Origin: Urechis unicinctus
Lineage: Eukaryota > Annelida > Polychaeta > Xenopneusta > Urechidae
Length of the DNA: 64,000 nt
NCBI GenBank assembly: GCA_034190875.2
Contig: CM067348.1
Span: 23,578,975 to 23,642,974, forward strand
Reading direction: 5' to 3'
Shown: in pieces, positions 12,826-26,900 of the stretch
Layout of the letters: every line of letters starts with the position of its first letter
How positions within the stretch are numbered: position 1 is the first letter of the stretch
The notes under the pieces: generated by a model
Database searches by the model: none
What the model saw: the letters and a program-made list of their open reading frames with translations, nothing else
Told to the model about the DNA's origin: nothing
Translations under genes and position numbers: made by a program

Positions 12826-13400
12826 GGTGGTGCGTGCCATCGTCACCAATCATTTGGTTTCTGGTAGCTTCGCGGTCCTTGTGGTTCCATACAACAATAT
12901 TTTCTGGTTTCAGCGAATCTGCCCAGCGTTGCAAACAACCAGTTTACCATTTACCCAGTTGACTTTATCATTATAATCATCAACTTGGCACAACGTAGAA
13001 TATTTGTTAAATAATAACAAAGTGGGCGGAGAATATCCTGGCAAGGTAAACGAGGTCGTATGGATCCTGTATGTGGTCCTCGTTCGAATGACCAGTAAAG
13101 TCATTACTTCCAAGCAGTACAATGATAATATGAAGTTTAACTTTCCGCATGTGCAACATAGGAAAAGTTGAGGTACGAGCCCCGCCGATTGCACAGAAAA
13201 GGTACGCAAATTACTCGAGAATAATTTGTTATGCAGTTCTCTTCTTGTCGTAATGCTTCACGTAACTATGGCCCAAGCTGAGACATTGATTTTTGCCTGA
13301 TTCTGCCATTCTGAACGCGAAATCGTCGTTGAAATTGAGGAGATGATGGCAGTTTAACGCACCGAGTTGCCCCGAATATCATTAGCACTAGAGCGCACGA
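12826..13400 (-). pseudogene. SGNH-hydrolase-like relic beside the 1.27-kb element
   Basis: Minus-strand frames, shifted relative to one another, contain in order LSLGHSY (block I-like, near 13280), IIVLLGSNDF (block III GxND-like, near 13100) and GDDGTHHL (block V DxxH-like, near 12835). This order is typical of the SGNH-like domains in many molluscan uncharacterised and transposon-associated proteins. Stops and frameshifts separate the blocks. The frame is cut exactly where the right end of the 1.27-kb element begins, suggesting that the element inserted into this already decaying or once intact gene. Confidence 0.5.
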
Positions 13401-15937
13401 AATGTGCCTTTATCGAAAGCTCCGTGTGTCGCATTTGTTTAGCGACTGGGGAGGGTCTTGGATGTCGTAATTGTTAACCCTGCGCCTGTGGGAAAGAAAC
13501 AGAGCAAAAATTCACGTACCCTCATGCTGCCGGAAGGTGACGAATTTATTTAGCCACGGAATATGATACGCAATTCTCTCAATGGGAGAAAATGGCAAAT
13601 CCAAAGTACGCCTTCGGTAACTTCAATGTCCTCTTCAAAGTTCAAATTCTCGCCTGATTTCAACCATCAAATTAGTTAGAATGGTTTTTGACTGGTCCTT
13701 TAATTCGAATGATGTCTCTACAATCCTCAAAGCAGCCAAAATTCTCCGTCAAGAATATGTGTCTATGAAGCAGGCTTTCTTCTCAACATCGTCTGAAGCT
13801 GATTCAATCCCTCCTAAGCTGAGATCTTTCTAACACCTACTTCTTGATAGACCAGAGATTGATCAGTCAACTCCTGGATATGAGAAGTCCAGGGTTGCTA
13901 CACCCATTGCACAGCAAATAATTTTCACGATGTAAGACGCAGATCGAATGATTACCAACTTCTTTAAATCTGGCAATAAAATTGCACATTTATATGGTCC
14001 CATCCCAGGCAATCAAGAGTGTTCACTACTGGAGGCTTTCGTGACATTGACCCACAACTTATCATTGACAACAGCAACAGCAGTCTTCCATTGAACATGT
14101 ATCAGCACTGACATCCTATTGTTATAATACTATTCAGTGACACTTTAATTGTATGTGTTGTACGTGCGGGAGAAGATCAATATACACGACTCATATATAT
14201 GTATTGAGAATAAAATGTTTACGATACTTCTCCATTAATAATTTGATAAATACGCACGTCTTCCCTAAGCTGCAGATTCCTTCATGAGATTATACCCCGC
14301 ATATACTTGTATATAATAAGATTAGCGTTATGGGTAATGTGTAACATTAAAGGTCGCTAATTTTACGCTTGTCCGCATGATATGCCAGACGGTGCGATAA
14401 TAGCGCATTTGACTTCACTTATTGTAAGATTTGATGTTATAATACTATTCTGGCTCATACGTTCTTAAAAGCCTCCCCACCTAATTTTTCAGCACGAGAG
14501 CCCGGGTTACATCACACCACTCTTTGGGAAGGGTGTAACCCTGATTGTACCAATCCTCACAACAAGCGAGTTCACCCTCCAAGTGGACTCGTCGTGTCAC
14601 GTGGGGATTGTTTTAGCCTGGCCTATCATGTGGACCCTTTATAAGGTCCACAGATGGGTCAGTCACGGAGAGATTCATCTAGTCAGAGAAACGATTCGGA
14701 CCGCGAGATTCCAGGGAGCTTCATTGTTGAAATTAAATAAACCAAATAAGCATCTCTACTCCAGGACTCGCGATGATTTCCTCTGATTAGTCCCCACTCC
14801 AGCAACTACAGGCAGTGAATAATAGTACTATAACGAAGAGCGTGCATAAGCAAGAAAAGTCTAAGAAATTCTAGCTTTACACTATACCTAGCTGAGATTG
14901 AAAAGAAGCAGCTCACTACAAGACCCAATGACGAGGACGTTCCTGCCTTGAATATCAACAGTCAGTCTCATCCAGCCTATCACCCTCTAACCAACGTACT
15001 CGAAGAAGATTATCGAGAATCGATGCATTATCCCTTATGAGTGAGTGGACACTGATGGGGAAAACATTCCGGCACTGATCTTGAAAAACCATCATAAGTT
15101 TTGTTTGTTGTGAGAACTATATTACTGTCAAGAATTATATATGTCTCAATATAACAGTGAACATAATTACGAACTTGCTGTCGCGAAACTCTGTGCCTAA
15201 CACAAGTATAACCAAAGGTTATCGTAGTTAAGTCGGGGATGGTGAAGAGGGACGAGAGATTAGTCTGGATGACTCTGGCAGTATAGATATTCGTAGACGC
15301 TTGTAGTAAGAAACTCGAGACTTGAATGAAGTTCTATTTGAGCTTTATTTGTCTCAGCTGACTGGCATGCTCTTTCTTGGTATTTTCTCTGCGTGTCTCT
15401 CTTTTTGTCTTCTGTATCTTTCTCTACGTTCTTATGCCTTGTGTCTGAAGCTGCCGTATTTAAAGTGAAAAATGGGGATGACTTGATGTGGTGAACTGTG
15501 ATTGACTAATTGGGTGCTTGGGGTCATTCGGGATGACTCACAATTACCAACAGCTTTAACAAGAGATCAAACGGGCTGATGTTAATTGCTATGGGAATTA
15601 AAGGGTATGGAATGTTTACCGCAAAGGGCTGTACTTGCTACACCGGGACTATTTAATTTTGAAACCGACCTGTTTGGAACATTTATTTCTAAAGTTTTAT
15701 GTAAATTGGACAACAATTAAACTGGTACGGTGAAAAGGGGTGAATTTCATCTGCCTTAATTGGTTTAGTTGTCATGTCCCGAGTGGCCGAAAAGTTGTAA
15801 ATCTAACTGAACCTTTTGGGAGGGATGGAGAGGTGATGGGTGTATGTGTTCGTAAATTTGTTTGCGTTTATGTATGCGTTTGTTGTGGAGACACATGCAT
15901 ATTTAAAAGTATTTCTGTGAGTGGACCATTGAAAGCA
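13401..15937. other. no supported gene; weak plus-strand coding relic
   Basis: Only short broken frames occur. A plus-strand stretch at about 13690-14060 has protein-like composition (for example SRVATPIAQQIIF, with stops between pieces) and may be a decayed transposon ORF, family not recognised. The rest shows no motif, RNA gene or conserved structure that I can see. Confidence 0.5.
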
Positions 15938-17065
<1,128 letters not shown>

Positions 17066-17146
17066 ATATAAATATATATATATAAATATATATATACATA
17101 TATATATATATACATATATATATATACATATCTGTATATATATATG

Positions 17147-17186
17147 TGTTAGTTATCGCATGGTCACGTGGGTGATATGGGGATAG
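17147..17186 (+). mobile_element. solo left end of the 1.27-kb element
   Basis: GTGTTAGTTATCGCATGG followed by TCACGTGGGTGATATGGGGA matches the left ends of both full copies, then diverges. It directly follows a TA run. It is either a truncated insertion or a residue of excision or recombination. The 450 bp after it (17187-17640) hold no supported gene. Confidence 0.75.
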
Positions 17187-17539
17187 CTTGGGAGGGAGTG
17201 GGGTGGGCTTTTTGTCCATGTTCTTGTCTTCACACCAGATACCGTGATGGGTCAAAATTATACACTGACTGCAGCCAGCTGATCCCTGATCTATGGATTA
17301 TAAAGTCTTCCCAAACAGTCAAGGCACGTTAGTTGAATAACTTTTTCTGTGAGCCTATCTATGCCATCGGTTTATTAAACAGTTTACTTTCAGTTTATAC
17401 ACCATAGGTCAATAAATTATGCAAGACATGATAGTATACAACCGGGAAGCTTTGTTATCTCGTGTGTTTGTCGGGTTTATGGTTCAAGCGGCGCTTAATC
17501 ACGCGAGCCCAACTGCTGTTGTATTGAACTGGGCGCGAG

Positions 17540-17656
17540 GTGATAGCGCGAAAAAATCTACCCGCCAGTCGGGCGGGTGGTTGTGATTATTTACCCGCCC
17601 GACTCAAATTTCACCCGCCATTGGCAGGCGGGCGGGTGGTAATTTCGAGCCCTGTA
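17540..17656 (-). mobile_element. CAGGGCT-type terminus abutting TA repeat
   Basis: On the minus strand, CAGGGCTCGAAATTACCACC is followed by GC-rich inverted units (acccgcccgac, ggcgggt). It sits immediately against a TA array. A structurally parallel sequence occurs at 19488-19578. It looks like the end of a short non-autonomous transposon that inserts in or next to TA runs. The family is not recognised. Confidence 0.45.
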
Positions 17657-17691
17657 TATATATATATATGTATGTATATATATATATGTAT

Positions 17692-17729
<38 letters not shown>

Positions 17730-17736
17730 ATATACA

Positions 17737-17803
<67 letters not shown>

Positions 17804-17829
17804 ATATATCACTATATATATATATATAT
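17653..17829. repeat. impure (TA)n/TATG microsatellite
   Basis: TA/TATG repeat lying between the CAGGGCT-type terminus and the right end of element copy 2. Confidence 0.9.
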
Positions 17830-19104
17830 TTATCGCATGGCACCCCTCCTCTCAGCCAATCAGAGCTCGAGAAAAAGCTCGGTCTTTTTCCCATATCACC
17901 TCAAACGCACAGTTTGCCATGCGATAACTGCAACCGTGTCGCAATATCACCGAGAAACAACTTCACCTGAGATGGTCCCTCACAGAGCACCGCGGCTCTA
18001 GCATGGCAACACTACGGAGGTTCTTAATATCACGCACTCTTTACAAGTTCAATAACGAAGGTTTTCTCAAGAGTCATTTGCTTGCCAGCCGCTAATGTGG
18101 TTGCGTAGCGCTCATCGGGAAGTCACGGTATTACCCCATCTCCCCGGAATCATGCTGAGGCGCGAAATTGTAACACCTGCCGAGCCGAAGTCTTCTGCGC
18201 TACAGAGTTGCAAACTTCAGCAACGGCGAGCTTCCTCGTCCTTCTGCGTCACGGGATCTTTCGTCTTTGAACGCACGCCTATTCCTTCGCCTATTAGTTC
18301 CTTTGTTCGTTTTTCCAATGAATTCTGAAATGTCTTGAACGTCATGTCCTCCTTCTTAAATAAAGCGACATTATAACCATACTCTTCTATGAGATGTCGC
18401 TGAATTCCAGCTGAAAGACCTCGAAGAGAACCGGGTGGATAGGGCGATCCATCTCGACGTTTAGTTTCGCATATGAATCTTGCAAGCCAGTAGTCTAGTT
18501 GCTGGAACGAAGCTTGCCCAAATTCGGGAATAGGTCCATTAGGGTCCCTAACAGTTTCCGGCTGGGTCTGCCTCCAATCCCGCCAGTCTTTGAATACACT
18601 CACAGCCCAACTTTCACATCTTCTAGTGTTTCTTGGCACCCTGTTCTTCAATGATTCTTTAAATTTGTCTGATGTCAGCGGGGTGCTGATCCGACCAGCA
18701 TAGGAAGCTTCGCTAATTTCCCATTTATTATCTGAAAATAGATCCATGGGAGCACCGAACGCACCATCAGGAACACTAAAATCCGTCTCAATATCACTGG
18801 CTTCCAAAAAAGATAAATCTCCGAGATCTCCTATGGTTGAAACCATCATGGCAAGCAGCTGAGGCCGAATGTTGGATTAAGGGACTACCTCTCATATTTA
18901 CAGGTCCCACGCAGATACCATACATAACATAGGTTCACGCTAATTATCGTCATTAGGAGACAGCGTCGTGCTTGATTATCGCGTGTAGGTGCCATCGCGA
19001 TAAGTATGTTATCGCATGGTCACGCGGATGATATGGTGAAAGACACTCGGACGCTCCGCGTCCTCGTGTTCTTTCCCCATATCACCCACGTGACCATGCG
19101 ATAA
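17830..19104 (-). mobile_element. 1.27-kb inverted-repeat element, copy 2
   Basis: Full-length copy in inverse orientation to 11553-12825. Its right end joins a TA array at 17829 without any of the flank seen in copy 1, fixing the right boundary at GCGATAA. Its left-end hairpin (19009-19105) is a cleaner palindrome than in copy 1, where the inner ATAA has become ACAA. The ORF regions differ at only four of 633 positions by eye, so the duplication or transposition is recent. The GTGTTAG flank is shared, as in copy 1. Confidence 0.78.
18217..18849 (-). CDS. 210-aa recombinase-N-terminus-like protein, copy 2
   Basis: Intact minus-strand ORF with the same length and termination as copy 1 (11808-12440). 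It contains the same acidic N terminus and helical core-binding-like region, and again no catalytic domain. Three of the four differences from copy 1 change the amino acid (V, E and G here). Both copies keep the truncated reading frame open, which fits recent amplification from one source. It may also fit a role for the short protein, for example end binding or repression of a full-length relative. That role is inference. Confidence 0.7.
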   Translation of the reverse strand: MMVSTIGDLGDLSFLEASDIETDFSVPDGAFGAPMDLFSDNKWEISEASYAGRISTPLTSDKFKESLKNRVPRNTRRCESWAVSVFKDWRDWRQTQPETVRDPNGPIPEFGQASFQQLDYWLARFICETKRRDGSPYPPGSLRGLSAGIQRHLIEEYGYNVALFKKEDMTFKTFQNSLEKRTKELIGEGIGVRSKTKDPVTQKDEEARRC

Positions 19105-19576
19105 CTAACACTTATCGATAGGCCCACCTACAGTTGTATGACTTACGTAACGCGCGTGGCGTTTCTTGCGAGTTGACTTCCAAGCCATCAGTAAGCATAC
19201 CTATATAACTGCATGCGATTTGTTAACGGTACAACATTACTGAAGATGTCGTGCGTTCAGGACTAAGAGGTCGCAGACTATATATAAGAAGTGATGATGT
19301 AGATGAGGAAAAGTATGTGTGTGTTGGAAAATTGTGCTGTTGACCTCATTGAATAAATGCTTGCTTTTTGTATGTTTTGACAAGTTCGTAAATATTGATT
19401 TGAATGTTGCGTTTAATATTAGAATAAAATATTTAAAAACAATAAAAACGCGTACATTTTTGTTTTTTACTATATTATACTGAAAATGTAGGGCCGGTAG
19501 AAAATTTGTAGGGCCGGTAGAATTTCAAGGTTACCGGCCCGACTGGCCGGTGAAATATTTGGCTAATTTCTAGCCC
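19105..19576. other. non-coding spacer ending in a CAGGGCT-like terminus
   Basis: No gene. Bases 19488-19578 carry repeated agggccggtag units and, read on the minus strand, start CAGGGCTAGAAATTAGCC directly beside the next TA array. This is parallel to 17540-17656. Confidence 0.5.
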
Positions 19577-19586
19577 TGTATATATA

Positions 19587-19640
<54 letters not shown>

Positions 19641-19667
19641 TATAAATATACATAGATACATAAATAA

Positions 19668-19725
<58 letters not shown>

Positions 19726-19819
19726 ATATACATATTTATATACATACATATATACATACATATATATAAATATACATATACACATATATATGAGTATAAA
19801 AATAAATATATGTATATAA

Positions 19820-19872
<53 letters not shown>
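19577..19872. repeat. (TA)n and TATACA/TATAAA compound microsatellite
   Basis: Simple sequence. Translated frames through it are Ile-Tyr repeats and were discarded. Confidence 0.95.
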
Positions 19873-19876
<4 letters not shown>

Positions 19877-19889
19877 TATATATTTTTTT

Positions 19890-20027
19890 TTAGAGATAAT
19901 ATTGTTTGTGGTATATTGTTGGTACCGTATTGCTGGTCGTCCAGGCTTGTCGTTGGAAGACATGCCGTTGGCGCATGTGCCAACTCTAAGTAGGCCAAAC
20001 CTATAAGTGTGTGTGTGTTTTATATAC

Positions 20028-20040
<13 letters not shown>
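19890..20040 (+). repeat. inverted-repeat arm B1
   Basis: About 150 bp, almost identical in inverse to 21140-21310. It includes gataatattgtttgtggta, gtcgttggaagacatgcc and aagtaggccaaacct. The last block also occurs in arms A1 and A2. Confidence 0.85.
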
Positions 20041-20216
<176 letters not shown>

Positions 20217-20847
20217 TTTTTACCAACTCCCCTCGCTGACATCTATCGTAAACGTGTGCTGCGCATAGGGTTTCTTAACAAGGCGCAATCACAGACCCGA
20301 TTGCTTGCCATTGGAAGACTTGCCGAGGGCGTGCCTGCCGAATCTAGTTCTATTCCAAACAACTCACTGAGTATAAAGAACTGTATGGTTCTTTTTCTGG
20401 CGAAGTTTTAAACTGTAACTTTCATTTTGTTTCAATATAGTTTACACTTATTCAGCAGTAAGGTGTCGAATATAGGAAGTTTACAATGAGTACATTTATC
20501 GATAAGTTATAGAAAGATTAAAAATAACCTTAAATATTTATGTGATAACTTATTGCCTGTATGCAGAAGTCCGTCTCATCTCGTAGCCGGAATAAAGATA
20601 AAGACGGAACAAACGAGACGAAAGTGCTTCGAGTAGATGGGTTAAGATTTTAAGTCATGATGCAAAGTTGATGTTTAAGTACATTAGGGCCTTAGGAACC
20701 AATTGCCCAAAGACACATAATAGATCGTGATTTATATCTGAAATATACGCGTTTTTTTCCCTAAAATGGCCGACTGATATACCAGACCCTGTAAGTTTGC
20801 TAGAGCTAAAGCTATAGTGACAAAATTGATATCAAAAGAAGGAGCTA

Positions 20848-21059
20848 AATATATATATTTATATATATTTATTTATTTATATATCTATGTATATATGTAT
20901 ATTTATATAAATGTATATATTTATATATATCTATGTATATATATATATGATATATATATATATATGTATATATGTATATTTACATATATGTGTATATATA
21001 TAAATATATATATATATATACATATATAAATATATGAATATATATATAGATATGTATAT

Positions 21060-21094
<35 letters not shown>

Positions 21095-21139
21095 CATATA
21101 TATATAATTATATATATAGATATATATCACATATATATA
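20848..21139. repeat. TATAAA/TA compound microsatellite
   Basis: Impure TA-rich simple sequence between the spacer and arm B2. Confidence 0.9.
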
Positions 21140-21310
21140 TATATTAATCTATATATATACGTATATAAAACACACACACACTCTTATAGGTTTGGCCTAC
21201 TTAGAGTTGGCACATGCGCCAACGGCATGTCTTCCAACGACAAGCCTGGACGACCAGCAATACGGTACCAACAATATACCACAAACAATATTATCTCTCG
21301 AAAAAAAATA
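21140..21310 (-). repeat. inverted-repeat arm B2
   Basis: Inverse copy of 19890-20040, separated from it by about 1.1 kb made mainly of simple sequence plus 630 bp of unique DNA. The two arms could pair as a long stem. Confidence 0.85.
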
Positions 21311-21314
21311 TAGA

Positions 21315-21375
<61 letters not shown>

Positions 21376-21784
21376 GTATTTATATACATATAGTTTATTT
21401 TTATATTCATATATATGTGTATATGTATATTTATATATCTCTCTATGTCTGTATATCTGTATATATGTATGTAGATAAAAATCTGTCTCTATACATGTCT
21501 CTCTATCTATCTCTCTAGAGATATCTATCTCTAGATATTTATTTCTCTCTCTATGTCTCTATGTATATTTATCTATATGTCTATATCTCTCTATATATAT
21601 ATCTCTGTTTATATATATCTCTATGTATGTCTCTATCTATGTCTGTATGTCTCTATATCTCTGTATATATGTATCTCTCTATGTGTGTCTCTATCCCTCT
21701 ATCTCTCTCTCTCCAGCTATGTCTATATATATCTCTGTATATCTATATCTTTCTCTATATCTATATCTATCTCTATATATCTAT

Positions 21785-21800
<16 letters not shown>
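21315..21800. repeat. TA then TATC/TCTC microsatellite
   Basis: A pure TA block to about 21365 passes into imperfect TCTCTATC/TATG repeats to 21800. Confidence 0.9.
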
Positions 21801-22896
<1,096 letters not shown>

Positions 22897-22899
<3 letters not shown>

Positions 22900-23501
22900 T
22901 GGCTAAACCAATATGTCTTCCAACTATCGTTGGAAGACATAATAAGATCACCTCAATTGAAATAATATATGTATATATGTAGCGTGCGAATGGTAGGGTT
23001 CAAATAGAGAAATGGGATCGTTTTTACACTTTCTGTTAGCTTAACTTCAGTTATACTTCAGCCATAACTATCAGACTATTGCTTCAGCCTAACTGGCGAT
23101 AATACAAGACAGTCATCAGTGCCGTTCGTAGGTCCCGCTTTACAGGACTTCCACAACACCTCTGACTAACACGAATACCAGCAATATGGTTCCACTTAAT
23201 GGAACTCACCAATAAAAGTTAATGAAAGATCTTGTGATAAAACTAACCGTGTTTATTTAAGATCCAAAAATGCTAACTGCCGTTGGCGTCTTCCGCCACA
23301 GCTTACATACACAAGGTCACGCGATTTGAATTGGGAATGTAAACAACATGCTAAATGCATAGACATACATAAAAATACTATACATGTTACATATTATACA
23401 AAAATCTCGCAAAAATACATATAAAACATCCATATAAAAGTACATCGATTCGCAAATCTAGTATGGAAGGCAGCTTGGCGAGAAAACCTGCTTCTGTCAC
23501 A
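22897..23501. other. non-coding spacer
   Basis: No gene recognised. Short repeated half-sites of the arm-B motif (gttggaagac) occur near 22914-22940. Confidence 0.6.
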
Positions 23502-23634
<133 letters not shown>

Positions 23635-23915
23635 TGGTGGAGACAAAACGTATTGTACTTCTTTTGGGGTTTAAGTCAAAAGATTAGGATATTTACACAC
23701 ATTTACTATATACTATGCAATGGATAAGCACAAATAGATGCAAGAAATAGGATTGGGAACTTATTGTACTTTGGAAGCAGTACCAAAATTAACGAGATAT
23801 TCTGGGTTGCTCTTCATTTGTTGAAGCTTCCATTGTTGTCTATTTTCACAAGATAAAGATGTTACCACAAAATCATGTCAAATGACTATATTTCGTCGTC
23901 ATCATTTAGCTGTAT

Positions 23916-26900
23916 TTATCCCTTCATAATTTGTCGCATTTCTTCTTCAAGCTCATCTTCCTTCCGAAGCTGGATCACCTACATTTGTTTTAAAAAAATC
24001 GTTACACCAAAACTTCCGATTTTAAGGATCCCGGGGTACTTTATAATGAATTCGAAGTGCCATATTAAAAGTATATTCTACTCACCTGATCAGGATAAAG
24101 TCTCCCGCCTGTATTCTGCAACTCTTTCAGGGCTTTGATGATATCCAGTTGTTGTTGTATTTCATCTAGTCTCCGAATCATCTCAGCGGAAGTCTGTCCG
24201 AGGTTGCTATTTCCTCGCTCAACTTGTCGGCTGGATGTTGTCATCTCTTCTTGTGTTAGATCATCAACTGTCACGTCATATGCTTTTGGTCCATACCAAC
24301 TGAACCCAATCACTACAGATACCCTCTTGTACCAGAGGGTTCTTTCGTGAATCGGAAATGATGTTGGAATGTTGATTTGCTCCTTGTACTTGGGATACAA
24401 ATCAACTGACACATAGGTTCCATTGTTGACCAATGTCCCTTCGAATCTCTGGAGTTTGCGCCTTGTCATAGGATTTTTCCAAAATTCATCACCCCTGCTT
24501 TTTGGAGGGTTGCGAACCAATTGTTCATGTGAACAAATCGATCTCATTCCACTTCCATTGGCAAAGAAAAATCTAGTTGTATCTTTTTTCCCGATGCGTT
24601 GCCAATGTTCCTGACGGCGAGGATATTTTTGAAGGTAAGCATCGTGCCACATGATGATTGCTTTTTCAAGTTCCTTTTTGTTAAGTGTTATTGTGATTGA
24701 TTTACGAGGCCAGTGGAACATGACATAGAACAAATACGGCTCTAGATACACAAGAGTACGTGTGCTACGCATCTCATAAAGACACTTGCTGAGGTTTGCC
24801 ATTTCAGGGTAACTCTCACAATGTGAAAACCTTTCATCTCTTAACAAAGAAAAGTTGGCACTTATTAGAGTCTGTATATCATCAGCATTTACATAATGAG
24901 ATGCTACATTTTCACGCGCATATTTGAGGACGGATTCTATGATTTGTGTTCCATCCTTTCCACGCTTTTGTTCAAATATGCCCTTGATACTGGTTCCCAC
25001 CAATGTGAATATTCGTCTTCGACGGAATTCACATGACTGCTGCTCAGTCAGATCTGATGGAATATTGTCACTTGATTCCCCAAAGAAGTACTCAAGCTCA
25101 CCCTTCAGTTTGTCAATTGCATTGTTTAGTCTTCGTTGCATCGGGTATTTGGTGTCATCTATGTTTTCTTCTCTAGTTTGAATCATTTCATCATCTACAT
25201 GAGTCAACACATCCCGAGTTCCAACATGTAAATTCTTCAGCATGTCCATATAATTCGTTCCATTTACATCTGAAAGATGCTTTAGTGATTGTGGAACGAA
25301 TTCAGCATTCATAAGAAATTTCTGAAAGCCATGTAAATTCTGATAAAATGGTTCGGCAAAAGCCATGCAATTCAGCAGGAGGTTGACAATGCGAAGCTCC
25401 CCTTCATAACCAGCAGAGTTAGTGGTAACATCAGTTGTAATAGCTTTCTGACTTTTTCGAAAGTAGTATATGCCACTTGCAGCAAGTTCCAGGATTCTTA
25501 ACAATTCTACCACTTCAGTAGCTTTGCTCTGATCCTGCAACTTTAAATGGCACTCTGACAGTTGATTTTGATAGATTCTTCCGTAGGTGTCCCACAGGAA
25601 TGTATTATCTGGACGCAATTCAGTGGCATGTTTTGCATAGAACTCTGCTCGTTCCCAATCCTTGGTTATGATAAACAGTCGTGCTAGCTGTTGTGCTACA
25701 AATGAGTCTTTAGAAAGACCCCATCCCTTTTGCAAGACGAGACTAGCTTTGGCATGACTTTCAGAGTCTACTATTTTCTGAATAAGTGGAGCAAATGTGG
25801 TCTCTGCTATTCCAGCAATACTTCTGTTCCGCTTCTTCATTATGTCAAGCACAATGCGTAGCAAACTTTCCTTTGTATTGCACGATGAACCAAATATGTT
25901 CTTGCAGTCAAGGAATTCAAGAACAATCTCACTCAGTAGCTCTTTCTCTGTATTTGTGGAACTCAACTCATTGAGTATAAGCCTTGACAGAAATGGATGG
26001 GCTACCTTCATGGCGTGGATATATCCCATTGCCGGGCGAGATGTCTCATTTATCAGCAGTCTGACCTCGGGGCTCAGCCTAGTTTCCCATCGAAAGGCAA
26101 TTGCTTTCTTACCATATCTTTGTCCAGGTACAAATGGTAATTTTACCATAAGCATATCAAAAGAAGCTGTTGGTAAAGAGCGATTTTGGATGTCATAAGT
26201 ATTGACCAGAGACACGTATCTCAAAAGCTTTCGCTCTTTTTCATCATGTAATTGCCCCAATGTATCTTTCACCATTTTCTTCAAGCGTCCCTCGTCAAAA
26301 TTTTCCTTCATTACGTTGAAGGAAATCAACAGGCGTGGGTCATACAAGCCATCCTTTTGAAATGAACTGTCAAGCTGTTTACTCTTCTCCTTAAACCAAT
26401 TCAATTCTTTTGGGCTGAGCTCATGCGTCAGAAGTACCCTTGAAGGATCAGTACTTTTTGGCTTGTTAATGCGTCGCCACAAAATAAGAAAGACACATAC
26501 AACTGTATTTTCGGTGACGTTATCTCGAATGATGTGCTTTGTTTTAGATTCCATCTCTGCCAATAAAAGAGAAGCCTTCTCTTCATCAGGATTATCCAAC
26601 AATAAAAGCACAGGTCTTGGAGTAGCCGATGCTTCCTCTGCAACGGTGAAGAAATCGATGACTTGTTGGGCAGTATTATCTGAAATCGATCTGATGACAG
26701 CACACCTGTAAGACTTGCGGAATGCCCAGAGCATCTGCTTAGCTGTTGTAGTTCCACCTGCACCAGGTTGATGGTACAGCAAAACCTTGCCAACTCTACA
26801 GTCCCATGCCTTTGCATCCATAGCTGTGCGGATATTCGTGCAAAGTTGATCGTGAATCTCTCTTTTACAAACATGGTGAGACTCGAAAAAGAAGTTCCAC

